NCBI GenBank assembly: GCA_035315065.1
Contig: DATFYM010000083.1
Coordinates: forward strand, 28,084-92,083
DNA length: 64,000 nucleotides
Direction: 5' to 3'
DNA from: DATFYM01 sp035315065
Lineage (GTDB): Bacteria > Acidobacteriota > Terriglobia > UBA7540
In this document: positions 9,838 to 18,022 of the stretch, piece after piece
Position numbering within the stretch: the first letter of the stretch is position 1
Layout: each line of letters starts with the position of its first letter
Notes under the pieces: generated by a model
The model's input: only the letters and a program-made list of their open reading frames with translations
The model's database searches: none
Told to the model about the DNA's origin: nothing
Translations under genes and position numbers: made by a program

Positions 9838-12761
9838 ATCTCTCGCAGCCGTGCCGTGAACTGGGCGGCGGATTCGCCAGGCTCAATGTTGACGGGATCG
9901 AGAATCGTTACCCGGGCTCGTCCACGCTTCGGACCGCGCGCTGTCGCCGCCCAGATTTCGTACAAACCCTCCAGCCGGAGCGGCACAACCGCCAAGTGTA
10001 AGCGCTCCGCCATCACGCCCACGCCCGGTCGGAATCGACCCACTCGCCCGGTCGGAGTGCGGACCCCTTCCGGGAAGATCAGCGTCGAGAAGCCTTCATC
10101 AGCGAGGAGCCCAGCCTGTCGAAGCGCGCCCTGCACGGCACTCGCGTCTTCGGTTAGAGAATACACATTAAAGAAAAGTCGCGCCAGGAACGTCAGCGCT
10201 TTTGAGAATTGTGGCTCGGCACCCTGGGGCGCTCTTCGCTGACGCGAGAAGTGGAGCCAAGCCTCCGATTTCGAGGTGTCGGGCACCGGACCGACCCGCA
10301 ACGCTTCGATCCCCATCGCCGGAGCGACACGGCAACGCAAGCTGGCCGGCAGCGCGCTGAGGATCACGGGCACATCGAGCAGGCTTTGGTGGTTTGAGAC
10401 CCAAAGCACCGGCCCGGTGAGATGCTCCAGTTTCTCAGCGCCCGCGACTTCAGTCCGCACATAAGTACGCAAGAGAGGGAACATCAGCAATCGTTCGGCG
10501 GCCAGGCGGAAAGCGCGCGCGGGCCAGGATCGCGGCCAGCGAGGTTCGGGGTTTGCAAAGCCAGGATTCGGGGTTCGGGGTTCGGGGTTCGCAGAAGAAG
10601 GCGTCCAATCAGCGGCAGCTTTCTGCGAGTCCCGAGTCCCAAGCCCCGAGTCCCGATCTTCCTCAGCGAACCCCGAATCCCGAATCCCCAACCCTGTCGC
10701 TGATTCCACCTCCGCCACTGTGCGCGCCCGAGTGAAACGTTCCCCATCTACGACCGCACCTTGCGTTTCAAGCCAAGTAAGTAGCTCTACGCGATCGAGC
10801 GACGAAAGTCCCAGATCCTCGCTGAGGCGCGCCTCGGGCTTGATGCGGTCGCGCGCCACGCCTAGTCGCGCGAGGAAGTCGGCCACGGGGTTCGGGGACA
10901 AGAAGCGGGACTCGGGACTCGAGACTCGGGATTCGCAGAAAACCACCCCTGGTTGGCCGCCTTCTTCTGCGAACCCCGAATCCCGAATCCCGAACCCCGG
11001 GTTTTCTTGCGAGTTCCGAGTCCCGAGCGCCAGGTCCCGATCTTCGTCTGCGAATCCCGAACCCCGAATCCCGAACTCCTCTTCTCCTCGATTCACCCAT
11101 GCGGCCACCGCGGCCCGCTGCACCTTGTGGGTGGAAACGGTCCGGGGAAGGGTCGGTTGCGGCCACGCTGAATAACCGCGAATGCGCTGGTGCGGCTCGA
11201 GTCGCTCATTGGCGCGCGCCACCGCCGCTTCCAGTTCAACCGGACTCACGCCTGTCTCCGGCACCACTACTGCGTGAACCAGGGTCCGGCGTCCAGTCAA
11301 GGCGGGACCGGTTTCACGCCCCACCGCGGCTGCCTCCTTAACGCCAGGCTCGGCGGTGAGAGCTCGCTCCACGTCCTCGGGATAGACGTTCAGCCCGCCG
11401 GCGGTTACGATAACGTCTTTCTTGCGGCCGACGAAAATGAGGTTGCCTTCAGCGTCGAATCTGCCAAGATCACCGGTGTACAGCCAGCCGTCCGCGGTGA
11501 AGCTCTGTAGCGTTGCCTGCTGGTTGCGGTAGTAGCCGGGTGAGACATTCGCTCCCCGCACCAGGATTTCGCCGTCGGGAGCGAGCCGGATTTCGGCGCC
11601 CGGCAGCGGCTGTCCCACCGAGCCCTGGCGGATCTTGAACGGATGGGTAATGGTGATGGCGGGCGCGGTCTCGGTGAGTCCGTATCCCTGGATCACCGCG
11701 TAACCGAATTCATTCCACAGCGACTCGACGCGCGGCGGCAATGCCGCGCCGCCCACCACGAATGCCCACATTTTCCAGCCGAGGGCGCGATGCAGCCGCC
11801 GGAATCTCCAGAACCGCTCCGGAATCGACAATCTCTGCGGCTCGGAAATATCGGCTTCTTTCTTCTGCTTTCTGCTTTCTGCTTTCTGATTTATCGCCAG
11901 CGCCCAATCTCCCAGCGTCTCCAACTGCTGCGGCACCGACACCATCACCGATACGCGGCGTTTCTTGATAATCCGTGCCAACTCCGAGGGCGCCTGGCTC
12001 TCTGGAAACACGACCACGCCCTGGAGGAACTGCGGGATGAACAATCCCGTGATCTGGCCGAAAAGGTGGCTGAGCGGGATCAGGTGGAGGAAGCGAAGTG
12101 GGCGGAACGGAGCGGCCAGCCATCGGCGCTTATGTATCTCCCGCGCGACGGGTTCAAGGTTTGCCAGCAGGTTTCCGTGGGTGATCATAACACCGCGCGG
12201 TTCCGCCGTGGTTCCCGAAGTGTAGATGATTTCGGCCAATGCGTCGCGACTGCAGCGGCGGTCCATGACCGCCCCCCGCCGGCTGACGGTCCCAGCCGCA
12301 GAGAGGGCATCGAGATTGGCCAGAGGGAAAAAGGGCCCGAGGCTCCGCTCCCCTACGTCGATCCGAGACGAGTCCCGAGCCCCGGGTCCCGAGTCCCGCG
12401 GCACATCGACTTGTGTCCCTATCACGATCAGCGACGCCTGTGTCTGTGTCGCGACGCGCTTGACAAAATCAAATGAGAACCCGGCGTCCAGCGGCACCAC
12501 TACGCGGCCCGCCAGCAAGCAGCCGTAGAAAGCCATGGCCCAGCGGGCCGAGGGTGGGGCCCAGATCACCACGTGTGGGGCTTCGCTGCCATCGACCACC
12601 GCCGATTTCGACGACTCCTGCTCGCGCAGCCAATCAGCGAAGGCCAGGGCGCGATCCAATACCTGGGCGTAGGTGTAAGCACGGGCGCGATAGGGTCCTT
12701 CCTCGATGAAGGCCGTTCGGTTGCCGACTTTGGCCATGCGCAGAATGTACGAGGACAACAT
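9825..12761 (-). CDS. fused acyl-CoA/acyl-ACP ligase, acyl carrier domain and PlsC-type acyltransferase
   Basis: About 978 residues with three enzymatic parts. The first is an AMP-forming ligase (YTSGTTAEPRGV near residue 177, GYGLTETAP, GWLYTGDLGRFD). The second is a carrier domain with DLGLSSLDRVEL near residue 650, whose Ser is the likely phosphopantetheine site. The third is a glycerolipid acyltransferase with NHQSLLD (HX4D, near 787) and FPEG (near 898). It probably activates a fatty acid, holds it on its own carrier and transfers it to a lysophospholipid. E. coli Aas joins similar domains in the opposite order. ATG 12761 (MLSSYILRMAKV) is chosen because upstream codons to 12815 are GTGACAA repeat. 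Four heptamer-repeat inserts lie in frame: between ligase and carrier, between carrier and PlsC, and two inside the ligase. Confidence 0.88.
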   Translation of the reverse strand: MLSSYILRMAKVGNRTAFIEEGPYRARAYTYAQVLDRALAFADWLREQESSKSAVVDGSEAPHVVIWAPPSARWAMAFYGCLLAGRVVVPLDAGFSFDFVKRVATQTQASLIVIGTQVDVPRDSGPGARDSSRIDVGERSLGPFFPLANLDALSAAGTVSRRGAVMDRRCSRDALAEIIYTSGTTAEPRGVMITHGNLLANLEPVAREIHKRRWLAAPFRPLRFLHLIPLSHLFGQITGLFIPQFLQGVVVFPESQAPSELARIIKKRRVSVMVSVPQQLETLGDWALAINQKAESRKQKKEADISEPQRLSIPERFWRFRRLHRALGWKMWAFVVGGAALPPRVESLWNEFGYAVIQGYGLTETAPAITITHPFKIRQGSVGQPLPGAEIRLAPDGEILVRGANVSPGYYRNQQATLQSFTADGWLYTGDLGRFDAEGNLIFVGRKKDVIVTAGGLNVYPEDVERALTAEPGVKEAAAVGRETGPALTGRRTLVHAVVVPETGVSPVELEAAVARANERLEPHQRIRGYSAWPQPTLPRTVSTHKVQRAAVAAWVNRGEEEFGIRGSGFADEDRDLALGTRNSQENPGFGIRDSGFAEEGGQPGVVFCESRVSSPESRFLSPNPVADFLARLGVARDRIKPEARLSEDLGLSSLDRVELLTWLETQGAVVDGERFTRARTVAEVESATGLGIRDSGFAEEDRDSGLGTRDSQKAAADWTPSSANPEPRTPNPGFANPEPRWPRSWPARAFRLAAERLLMFPLLRTYVRTEVAGAEKLEHLTGPVLWVSNHQSLLDVPVILSALPASLRCRVAPAMGIEALRVGPVPDTSKSEAWLHFSRQRRAPQGAEPQFSKALTFLARLFFNVYSLTEDASAVQGALRQAGLLADEGFSTLIFPEGVRTPTGRVGRFRPGVGVMAERLHLAVVPLRLEGLYEIWAATARGPKRGRARVTILDPVNIEPGESAAQFTARLREIYDR
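10551..10690. repeat. in-frame heptamer hairpin in the acyl ligase fusion (carrier/PlsC junction)
   Basis: GGGGTTC words at 10565-10595 with the linker TTCGCAGAAGAAG, and CCCGAGT/CCCGAAT words at 10627-10690 form opposing arms. The insert lies in the linker between the carrier and PlsC domains, and the encoded peptide repeats GIRDSGF-like units. Confidence 0.9.
10887..11085. repeat. in-frame heptamer hairpins in the acyl ligase fusion (ligase/carrier junction)
   Basis: Two adjoining GGGATTC-family blocks, about 200 bases in all. GGGACTC words at 10902-10935 face CCCGAAT words at 10974-11000, followed by a third run to 11085. The conserved linker (CTTCTTCTGCGAACCCCG as written on the plus strand) appears again. 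Confidence 0.9.
11860..11896. repeat. in-frame heptamer run in the ligase domain (CTTTCTG family)
   Basis: Four CTTTCTG/CTTCTGC heptamers, read on the coding strand as QKAESRKQKK, sit inside the ligase domain. They are the same words as the large hairpin at 63607-63886, but only one arm is present. Confidence 0.8.
12363..12403. repeat. short in-frame heptamer run in the ligase domain (GGGACTC family)
   Basis: GAGTCCCGAGCCCCGGGTCC and CCGAGTCCCG words encode RDSGPGARDSS in the N-terminal half of the ligase. It is a one-armed, short version of the larger inserts in this gene. Confidence 0.75.
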
Positions 12762-12767
12762 AAAAGC

Positions 12768-12791
12768 AGTGACAAGTGACAAGTGACGAGC
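12768..12791. repeat. short GTGACAA heptamer run before the ligase start
   Basis: Three GTGACAA/GTGACGA words directly upstream of the chosen ligase start. The same words occur between the permease genes at 40929 and 43947. Confidence 0.75.
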
Positions 12792-12849
12792 AAGAGCACA
12801 CCGAGCCGTTAGCACTCAGCTCCACACATAATTCTGCCACAGCCGGAGG

Positions 12850-12988
12850 TGGAATTGCCGATTGCCGATTGGAAACAGCCTTCAGCTATCAGCGGTCAGC
12901 TTTCAGCACGAAAGTCCGGTTCTTGCTGATAGCTGATGGCTGATGGCTTTTCCAATCGTCAATCGTCAATCGTCAATTCTTCTGACGG
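12850..12988. repeat. nested hairpin of two heptamer families
   Basis: The outer arms are ATTGCCGATTGCCGATTG and its complement ending CGTCAATTCTTCTGA. The inner arms are CAGCTATCAGCGGTCAGC and GCTGATAGCTGATGGCTG. One family is placed entirely inside the loop of another. Confidence 0.9.
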
Positions 12989-12989
12989 G

Positions 12990-13346
12990 CTACGCGATCT
13001 TACGGAGCAACTGCTGGAGGCCGGTTACGGCCAAGGCGGCGGCGTGCCGCGAGGCGGAGGGCAGGCCGCCCATTCCTGCTTCAATCTCGGCGGGACTCAC
13101 GCCGCCAAGCTCAGCGGGCGACCTTCCCATTATCATCTCTGTGAGCCACGACCCGCACGCCACCGCCGGAATGCAACCCTCGACCTTGAACCGCGCGTCC
13201 ACGATCCGACCGTCGCGCACCGACACCCAGAGCTTCAGCAGATCGCCGCAGACCGGGTTGGTGGCTTCGACGGCGGCGGTAGCGTTCGGGATTTCCCCGC
13301 GGTTGCGTGGGTGACGGTAGTGGTCGAGCACGGTTTGGGAGTACAT
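12990..13346 (-). CDS. NifU/IscU-type Fe-S scaffold-like protein lacking the third cysteine
   Basis: A protein of 118 residues, close to the usual length of the IscU/NifU N-terminal domain. NPVCGD gives Cys33 and EGCIPAVACGS gives Cys58 and Cys64. In canonical IscU the cluster ligands include a Cys directly after a His near the C-terminus; here that place reads SRHAAAL (His101-Ala102), so the third ligand is missing. Cys64 may be an extra or alternative ligand. No isc or suf partner gene lies nearby. Fe-S assembly is the family role; with the missing ligand a carrier or altered function is possible. The gene is flanked on both sides by nested hairpins. Confidence 0.82.
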   Translation of the reverse strand: MYSQTVLDHYRHPRNRGEIPNATAAVEATNPVCGDLLKLWVSVRDGRIVDARFKVEGCIPAVACGSWLTEMIMGRSPAELGGVSPAEIEAGMGGLPSASRHAAALAVTGLQQLLRKIA

Positions 13347-13548
13347 GGAAACGATGAATTCTGAATGAAGAAGGAGTCAGGAGACAGGAGTCAGAATGAA
13401 GAGAAGAGAGTGCGATTGTAAATGGTGAACGACGGATCGCAAATGCCCTTCCATTACGGTTCACCATTCAACCATTCATCATTCGAAGTTTCACTCTCTT
13501 TTCTTCATTCTGACTCCTGACTCCTGTCTTCTGACTCCTTCTTCACGG
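13343..13548. repeat. nested hairpin (GGAGTCA outside, GGTGAACG/GAATGAT words inside)
   Basis: The outer arms are GGAGTCAGGAGACAGGAGTC with AATGAAGAGAAGAG and the complement TTCTTCATTCTGACTCCTGA. The inner part pairs AATGGTGAACGACGG with TTACGGTTCACCATTC. It fills the whole space between the NifU-like and ZIP genes. Confidence 0.88.
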
Positions 13549-14280
13549 CATCTGTCCAAAAAAAAGCGCCCTGAGCAAGACCACCAATCCCACGCCGGCG
13601 GCGACGGTGAGTGCGATGCGCCGGCTTGGTTTCTTGTTGACTTCTGGGATCAGGTCGGAGGCGGCCACATACAAAGTGACGCCGGCCGAAAGTGCAAGGC
13701 CGTACTTCACCGCGCGATGAGCGGCGGCCATGCCGAGCACGCCCACGATTCGGGAAACGCCGAGAGCGGCGGCGGCCGCGAGTCCCGCGCTGCGTCGCTT
13801 CCCGGCCGCCGACATGATGGAGGCAATGGTAAAGCCCTCGGGAATATTGTGCACGATGACGGCGCCGGAAATCACGATGCCGAGCCAGGTGGAGACAATG
13901 AAGCCCGCCGTGATCGCGACCCCGTCGAAGAACGTGTGGATCAGCAGCCCGCCCAGCGCGGTGTAAGCGACGCGCGGATCGAGAAATTCGCTGGCGTGAG
14001 TTTCCTCGCCGAAGTGGAAGTGAGCGGGCAGGGAATGCTCGAAAAAGTGGACGATCAGATATCCGATCAGGATCAAGACCGGCGCCGCATAAGGCGCGAG
14101 ATGCAGGCTCTCCGGGATCATCTCCGTCAGGACGGTGGCGAGCATGAAGCCCGCGCCCAAGGCGATGAAGGTGGAAAGGAAGGCGCGGCTCCAGGGACGG
14201 GCCGCGACGATGGCGGCGCCGAAGACATTAGCAAGGCCCGCCAAGACTGCCAGGACGAGGCTGATTCCTAAGTAGGACAT
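13543..14280 (-). CDS. ZIP family divalent metal transporter
   Basis: A protein of 245 residues with about eight hydrophobic helices. HTFFDGVAI and HNIPEGFTIA are the two metal-binding signatures of the ZIP family (HxxxDG and HNxPEG). The histidine-containing loop HSLPAHFHFGEETH between helices III and IV is typical. It should import or export zinc or related divalent metals across the inner membrane; direction and metal are not shown by sequence. The start MSYLGISLVLAVLAGLANVF leads straight into helix I. Confidence 0.88.
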   Translation of the reverse strand: MSYLGISLVLAVLAGLANVFGAAIVAARPWSRAFLSTFIALGAGFMLATVLTEMIPESLHLAPYAAPVLILIGYLIVHFFEHSLPAHFHFGEETHASEFLDPRVAYTALGGLLIHTFFDGVAITAGFIVSTWLGIVISGAVIVHNIPEGFTIASIMSAAGKRRSAGLAAAAALGVSRIVGVLGMAAAHRAVKYGLALSAGVTLYVAASDLIPEVNKKPSRRIALTVAAGVGLVVLLRALFFGQMP

Positions 14281-14299
14281 TGTTCCTGGTCTGTAATCG

Positions 14300-14545
<246 letters not shown>

Positions 14546-14549
14546 TCGA

Positions 14550-15641
14550 TCACCCCGAATGCCGGAAATGCACCACTTCGCCGTCCTCGACCACATACTC
14601 CTTGCCTTCGAGGCGCAGCGTGCCACGAGCACGCGCTTCCGCTAGGCTGCCGGCCGCGACCAGGTCCTCGTACCGGACGACCTCGGCGCGAATGAAGCCG
14701 CGCTGGATGTCGCTGTGGATCTCGCCCGCCGCCTCGAGGGCGGTGGAACCGGCGCGGATGGTCCAAGCCCGGCATTCGTCCTCGCCGACGGTGAAGAACG
14801 AGATGAGGCCGAGCAGGCCATAGCTCGATCGAATGAGCCGCGAGATGGGCGACTCCTTAAGGCCGTAGCTCGCCATGAACTCCGCCGCCTCGGCCTCACT
14901 GACTTCGGCGAGTTCGGCCAGCTCCGCCTCAACCTTGCCACAAATGGCCGTCACCGTGGTGTGGCGCCGCTGCTTCAGCCCCGCCGCAGAGGCAAATCCC
15001 TCGGCCGCATCGGCGCGGGATGAGTCGGCCTCGCTAAGGTTCAGGACGTAGAGTACCGGCTTCTGCGAGAGAAAGGTGAAGCCGCGAATGGCGCGCTCGT
15101 CGTCGGCGCTCAGTTCCAGTTCGCGCAACGGCGTTTGCTTTTCCAGCGCTGTCTTCGCCGCCTGGAGAACCTGGAATTCCTTCTCCAAGGCAGGGTTCTT
15201 CTGTTTCTTGATGTCTTTCTCCAGGCGCTCGATCCGCTTTTCCACCACCGCGAGGTCGGAGAGGATAAACTCCAGCTCCACATTCTCAATGTCGCGTTTC
15301 GGATCAACCGATCCGGCCTCAGCCACGATGGTCTCGTCTTCGAAGGCGCGGACCACGTGGGCGAGCGCGCTCACTTCGCGCAGGCTCTGCGCCTGCGATC
15401 CTGTCCGCGCCACCTCGATCACGCTGCCCGGCGTATCCACGTATTCGACGCTGGCATGAATAGTTTTCTTCGGCTGGTACATCGCCGTCAGGTGGTCCAG
15501 CCGCGCGTCAGGGACGTGCACCACGCCGACGTGAGCTTCTGCCCTGCCCGCGCCCGGCCCGCTTCCGTGGGCGTGAGTTAAAATGCGGAACAGAGTTGTC
15601 TTACCGCTTTGGGCAAGACCCACAATACCGATTCTCAGCAA
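14550..15641 (-). CDS. ychF: redox-regulated ATPase/GTPase YchF
   Basis: A protein of 363 residues, the standard length. The P-loop is GLAQSGKTT (usually GLPNVGKST in this family), the DTPG switch is present, and NLSEAD stands where other GTPases have NKxD, as expected for the Obg-like ATPases that prefer ATP. The C-terminus ends in a TGS domain (TIRAGSTALEAAGEIHSDIQ). YchF is a universal ribosome-associated protein involved in translation quality and stress. It starts with MLRIGIVGLAQSGKTT. The P-loop differs from the common form, though the Gly-Lys-Thr core is intact. Confidence 0.92.
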   Translation of the reverse strand: MLRIGIVGLAQSGKTTLFRILTHAHGSGPGAGRAEAHVGVVHVPDARLDHLTAMYQPKKTIHASVEYVDTPGSVIEVARTGSQAQSLREVSALAHVVRAFEDETIVAEAGSVDPKRDIENVELEFILSDLAVVEKRIERLEKDIKKQKNPALEKEFQVLQAAKTALEKQTPLRELELSADDERAIRGFTFLSQKPVLYVLNLSEADSSRADAAEGFASAAGLKQRRHTTVTAICGKVEAELAELAEVSEAEAAEFMASYGLKESPISRLIRSSYGLLGLISFFTVGEDECRAWTIRAGSTALEAAGEIHSDIQRGFIRAEVVRYEDLVAAGSLAEARARGTLRLEGKEYVVEDGEVVHFRHSG

Positions 15642-15660
15642 AGTTTCGCTCCTTAAGAAG

Positions 15661-15745
15661 CGGTTAGCTATCAGCCGTCAGCTATCAGCCAGCAGCCGTG
15701 AGCTTTCGGTCCGGATTCTCCAACATTCGACCTTCAGCTATTGTC
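15661..15745. repeat. AGCTATC-family heptamer run upstream of ychF
   Basis: CAGCTATCAGCCGTCAGC-type words at 15664-15700 are followed after a spacer by TTCAGCTATTG. No clear opposing arm is seen, so this may be half of a decayed hairpin. Confidence 0.7.
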
Positions 15746-15806
15746 CCCAATCACCCACCGAATTGTAGTCTGTTTCCTGTGAATTGGTCCCAGGAAAAGA
15801 ATTCTG

Positions 15807-15834
15807 TTGACTCAGAGATCATCTATGCTATAGT
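15807..15834 (+). promoter_or_regulatory. orphan sigma-70-type promoter
   Basis: TTGACT, a 16-base spacer, then TATAGT: a good match to the housekeeping consensus and unusually strong for this GC-rich window. No start codon with a credible frame follows within 900 bases, so the transcript, if any, may be non-coding. Confidence 0.5.
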
Positions 15835-16108
15835 TAGATCTGGGCCGGAGACTTTACGCTTCTGCCCCGGCGAGGAATGTGTCTTTCGCTTGCGCAGGAA
15901 CGGAGGGTCGCACGTCGCTTTCTAGGGGAACGAAGGAATCAGGGGGAGTCGTTAAGGGCTGAAGGAATGAAGAATGCCTCGCCGAGACCAAAAGGTCGAG
16001 TCCGTTTTTACGTTGCTCTGCCGCCGACCGGTGCCCTTGCAGGGCAGGGCTCGGAGCGCCTTTACCGCCAGGGAGAGTCGAGCGATACATACTCAATATG
16101 AAGGAACA

Positions 16109-16224
16109 TCCCACGATGTTGATGAAAACAAAGGATATGAAAAATAGGATGCAGGGAAATCCCACGATATTCATGAAAACAAAGAGACTTATTTTTGTTA
16201 TCCCACGATGTCGATGAAAACAAA
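16109..16224. repeat. three 24-base direct repeats (TCCCACGAT...ATGAAAACAAA)
   Basis: Copies at 16109-16132, 16160-16183 and 16201-16224 share TCCCACGAT and ATGAAAACAAA with three or four variable bases between. Start-to-start spacings are 51 and 41 bases. The spacers are short, A-rich and unrelated. This could be a cluster of regulator or replication-type binding sites. Confidence 0.8.
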
Positions 16225-16344
16225 CATGTTATTAGCTATTATAAATTGTAACGTTCTGAGGCCAAGCGGGCAGGGCCGCCTGACATGGTAGCCGCGCTTT
16301 CGATTCCTTGTTGGACGGAGACCTATGGTAATAACACAAGAAGA

Positions 16345-16455
16345 TAATCCACAGATTTCGCAGATTACACAGACATCAGGATAAGATCAGCACAATTCGT
16401 TCCGTTGTCTTCTTGTCATGAAGTCTGTGAAATCTGCGTAATCTGTGGATTCCTT
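16345..16455. repeat. inverted repeat of CCACAGATTT words (9-base period)
   Basis: ATCCACAGATTTCGCAGATT on the left and AATCTGCGTAATCTGTGGAT on the right, about 60 bases apart. The internal period is about 9 rather than 7, so this is a relative of the heptamer hairpins and not a strict member. Confidence 0.85.
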
Positions 16456-16672
16456 CCTCTCAGTTCGAAGACGTGGATCTTGCATCCAATTCGCGCCTGC
16501 CTACTTCAAGTTAAATATAGCGAGCCAAAGGAAGCCGGTTAGATAACTAGCCCCACCTTTTTGCAACCGGCAACCGGTATCTTCGGTCGGCAATCGACCA
16601 CGCTTTAACTTGAGTGAGCAGCGCCCGGATGCCCTTACTCGCGTTCAGATCGCCCCGGCCGCCTTTTTGGGC

Positions 16673-16701
16673 TTGACACTGATTCGCGAGCGGGCTACCG
16701 T
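16673..16701 (+). promoter_or_regulatory. likely promoter of the Gly/Arg-rich exported protein
   Basis: TTGACA, a 17-base spacer, then TACCGT, ending about 58 bases before the ATG at 16760. The -35 box is perfect and the -10 box is weak. Confidence 0.45.
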
Positions 16702-16759
16702 GAAATCAGCCGAGGTCAATGCGTGGTGACGCTCGGCCTTTGGAAATGAGGTGCGTACG

Positions 16760-17647
16760 ATGAGCGCCCGAAAGTTCCTCTCGTGGCAGTTAGCTCTTGC
16801 TACTTTGGGGCTGGCTTTCTTCCTGTTGTATCTGCCGATTGAGGCGGCCGCGCAGCGCGGTGGCCATGGCGGCTTTGGGGGCGGAGGCTTTCGCGGGGGC
16901 GCGAGCTTTGGCGGTGCAAGGGTGGCCGCGCCAGCGAGCACGTTCCGACCTTCTTCCTTGGGTTCCCGGCCCATGACCTATGTCGCCCGCGCTCCGCAGG
17001 CTTATCGGGGCGTTCAAGGCCGCTCGCGACCCGGCGGCGCTCCCCGAAGCTCGTACTACCGACCCGTTATGAGGGCGCCCAGGGTAGCGGGGCCGCGCAA
17101 CTCCGGGCCGGTCGGAGCCAATCGTTTCGCCCGACCGGGGCCGGGCAGCCGCAGATCGGGTTCTCGGGCTTCGACGTGGGTTCCCCGCTCGGGTCAAGGC
17201 TGGCACCGGTTCGGCGGCGGTCATCATCACCGGTTTCTCTCCACCAACTTTTGGTTCAACCCATTCTACAACCCTTATTTCTTGACTCCCTTTTTCTGGG
17301 CGCCCTATCCGTTCTATTCGGCCTGCACTCCTTATTACTCCGACTACGGAGACGATTCGGGCCCCGCTTATACGAACGGCACCTGGCCGGCGGAAGAAAA
17401 CGAGGCCGAAGCCCCTGCCGAGGAGAACGCCACGCCGGAGCCGGGGGCGATGAGCGGTCAAGAGTCCGAGTCGCAGTTGGCCCCGTCGCCATCGGAGCAG
17501 ACGGTCGTGGTGGAATTGGCCGACGGCCGGACGAAGACGTTCACTTGGAAAGGCGATAAGATGATCGTCACGGAGTCCCCTGCCCCGAGTAAGGCAACGC
17601 CCGCGGCGCCGGCTCCCCAGAGCCCACCGGCCACCTTGCAGCCCTGA
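16760..17647 (+). CDS. exported Gly/Arg/Pro-rich protein
   Basis: About 295 residues. An N-terminal hydrophobic stretch (LALATLGLAFFLLYLPI) ending at AAAQ looks like a signal peptide. Then follow a glycine-rich run (GGHGGFGGGGFRGG), an Arg/Pro/Ser-rich middle, an aromatic segment rich in Phe, Tyr and Pro (WFNPFYNPYFLTPFFWAPY), an acidic Glu/Ala/Pro segment, and a compact C-terminal piece VVVELADGRTKTFTWKGDKM that resembles a small beta domain. No enzyme motif is present. ATG 16760 is preferred over GTG 16751 because GAGG at 16748 is 8 bases upstream. A structural or surface role is possible but not shown. Confidence 0.72.
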   Translation: MSARKFLSWQLALATLGLAFFLLYLPIEAAAQRGGHGGFGGGGFRGGASFGGARVAAPASTFRPSSLGSRPMTYVARAPQAYRGVQGRSRPGGAPRSSYYRPVMRAPRVAGPRNSGPVGANRFARPGPGSRRSGSRASTWVPRSGQGWHRFGGGHHHRFLSTNFWFNPFYNPYFLTPFFWAPYPFYSACTPYYSDYGDDSGPAYTNGTWPAEENEAEAPAEENATPEPGAMSGQESESQLAPSPSEQTVVVELADGRTKTFTWKGDKMIVTESPAPSKATPAAPAPQSPPATLQP

Positions 17648-17656
17648 CTTCTGAGG

Positions 17657-17865
17657 TCGAAATTCGAAACTCGAAATTCGAAACTCCCGACTGGCGAGGA
17701 GCCTCAGAAGGCGTGAAGAATTAAACACAGAGGCACGGAGACGCAGAGAAGAGAAAAGAGAATCACACGAAGCTGTCATTTCTTTCCCGAGGTTTCCCAT
17801 TCTACTCTGTGCCTCTGTCTCTCTGTGTTGGAAGCTCCTTCGCAATTACTTCACACCTTGTCAGT
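17657..17865. repeat. GAAATTC heptamers and an ACACAGAGG hairpin
   Basis: GAAATTCGAAACTCGAAATT runs from 17659. Next comes a hairpin with arms AACACAGAGGCACGGAGACG and CTCTGTGCCTCTGTCTCTCT and outer arms GTGAAGAATT / AATTACTTCAC. The right end (GTTGGAAGCT...TTCGCAATT.CTTCACACCTT) is repeated almost exactly at 31463-31496 beside fdnH. Confidence 0.85.
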
Positions 17866-17973
17866 TCCCAGATTTGACAAGATCTCGAATCCTAGATTCC
17901 TGGCCTCCCCGAAGCAGGCTATTCCCTTGCACAGCAGCTCGGTTTCGCATGCTTGGCTGGCAACTGATTGAAA

Positions 17974-18022
17974 GGGCCGAGCCTTCGAATTTCGATTTTC
18001 GAATCTCGGGTTTCGATTTTCA
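17974..18022. repeat. TTCGAAT/TTCGATT word run, distant partner of 17657
   Basis: TTCGAATTTCGATTTTCG words here are complementary to the GAAATTC heptamers at 17659-17690, so the two form a 300-base-spaced inverted pair. Confidence 0.7.

Larger units (their letters stand above)
15642..16759. other. gene-free stretch of about 1.1 kb
   Basis: No convincing reading frame on either strand. It holds an AGCTATC heptamer run just upstream of ychF, an orphan sigma-70-like promoter at 15807-15834, three 24-base direct repeats at 16109-16224, an inverted repeat at 16345-16455 and a likely promoter for the next gene at 16673-16701. The segment 15840-16090 could be a short RNA or a decayed gene; I recognise no known RNA family. 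Confidence 0.6.

Noticed and set aside
15854..16174. Minus-strand frame of 106 codons
   Set aside because: Its start is in the direct repeats and it contains no domain; codon use does not look like protein.
16109..16224. Possible CRISPR array
   Set aside because: Only three repeats, unequal spacers (27 and 17 bases) and no cas genes; the spacers are also shorter than normal.
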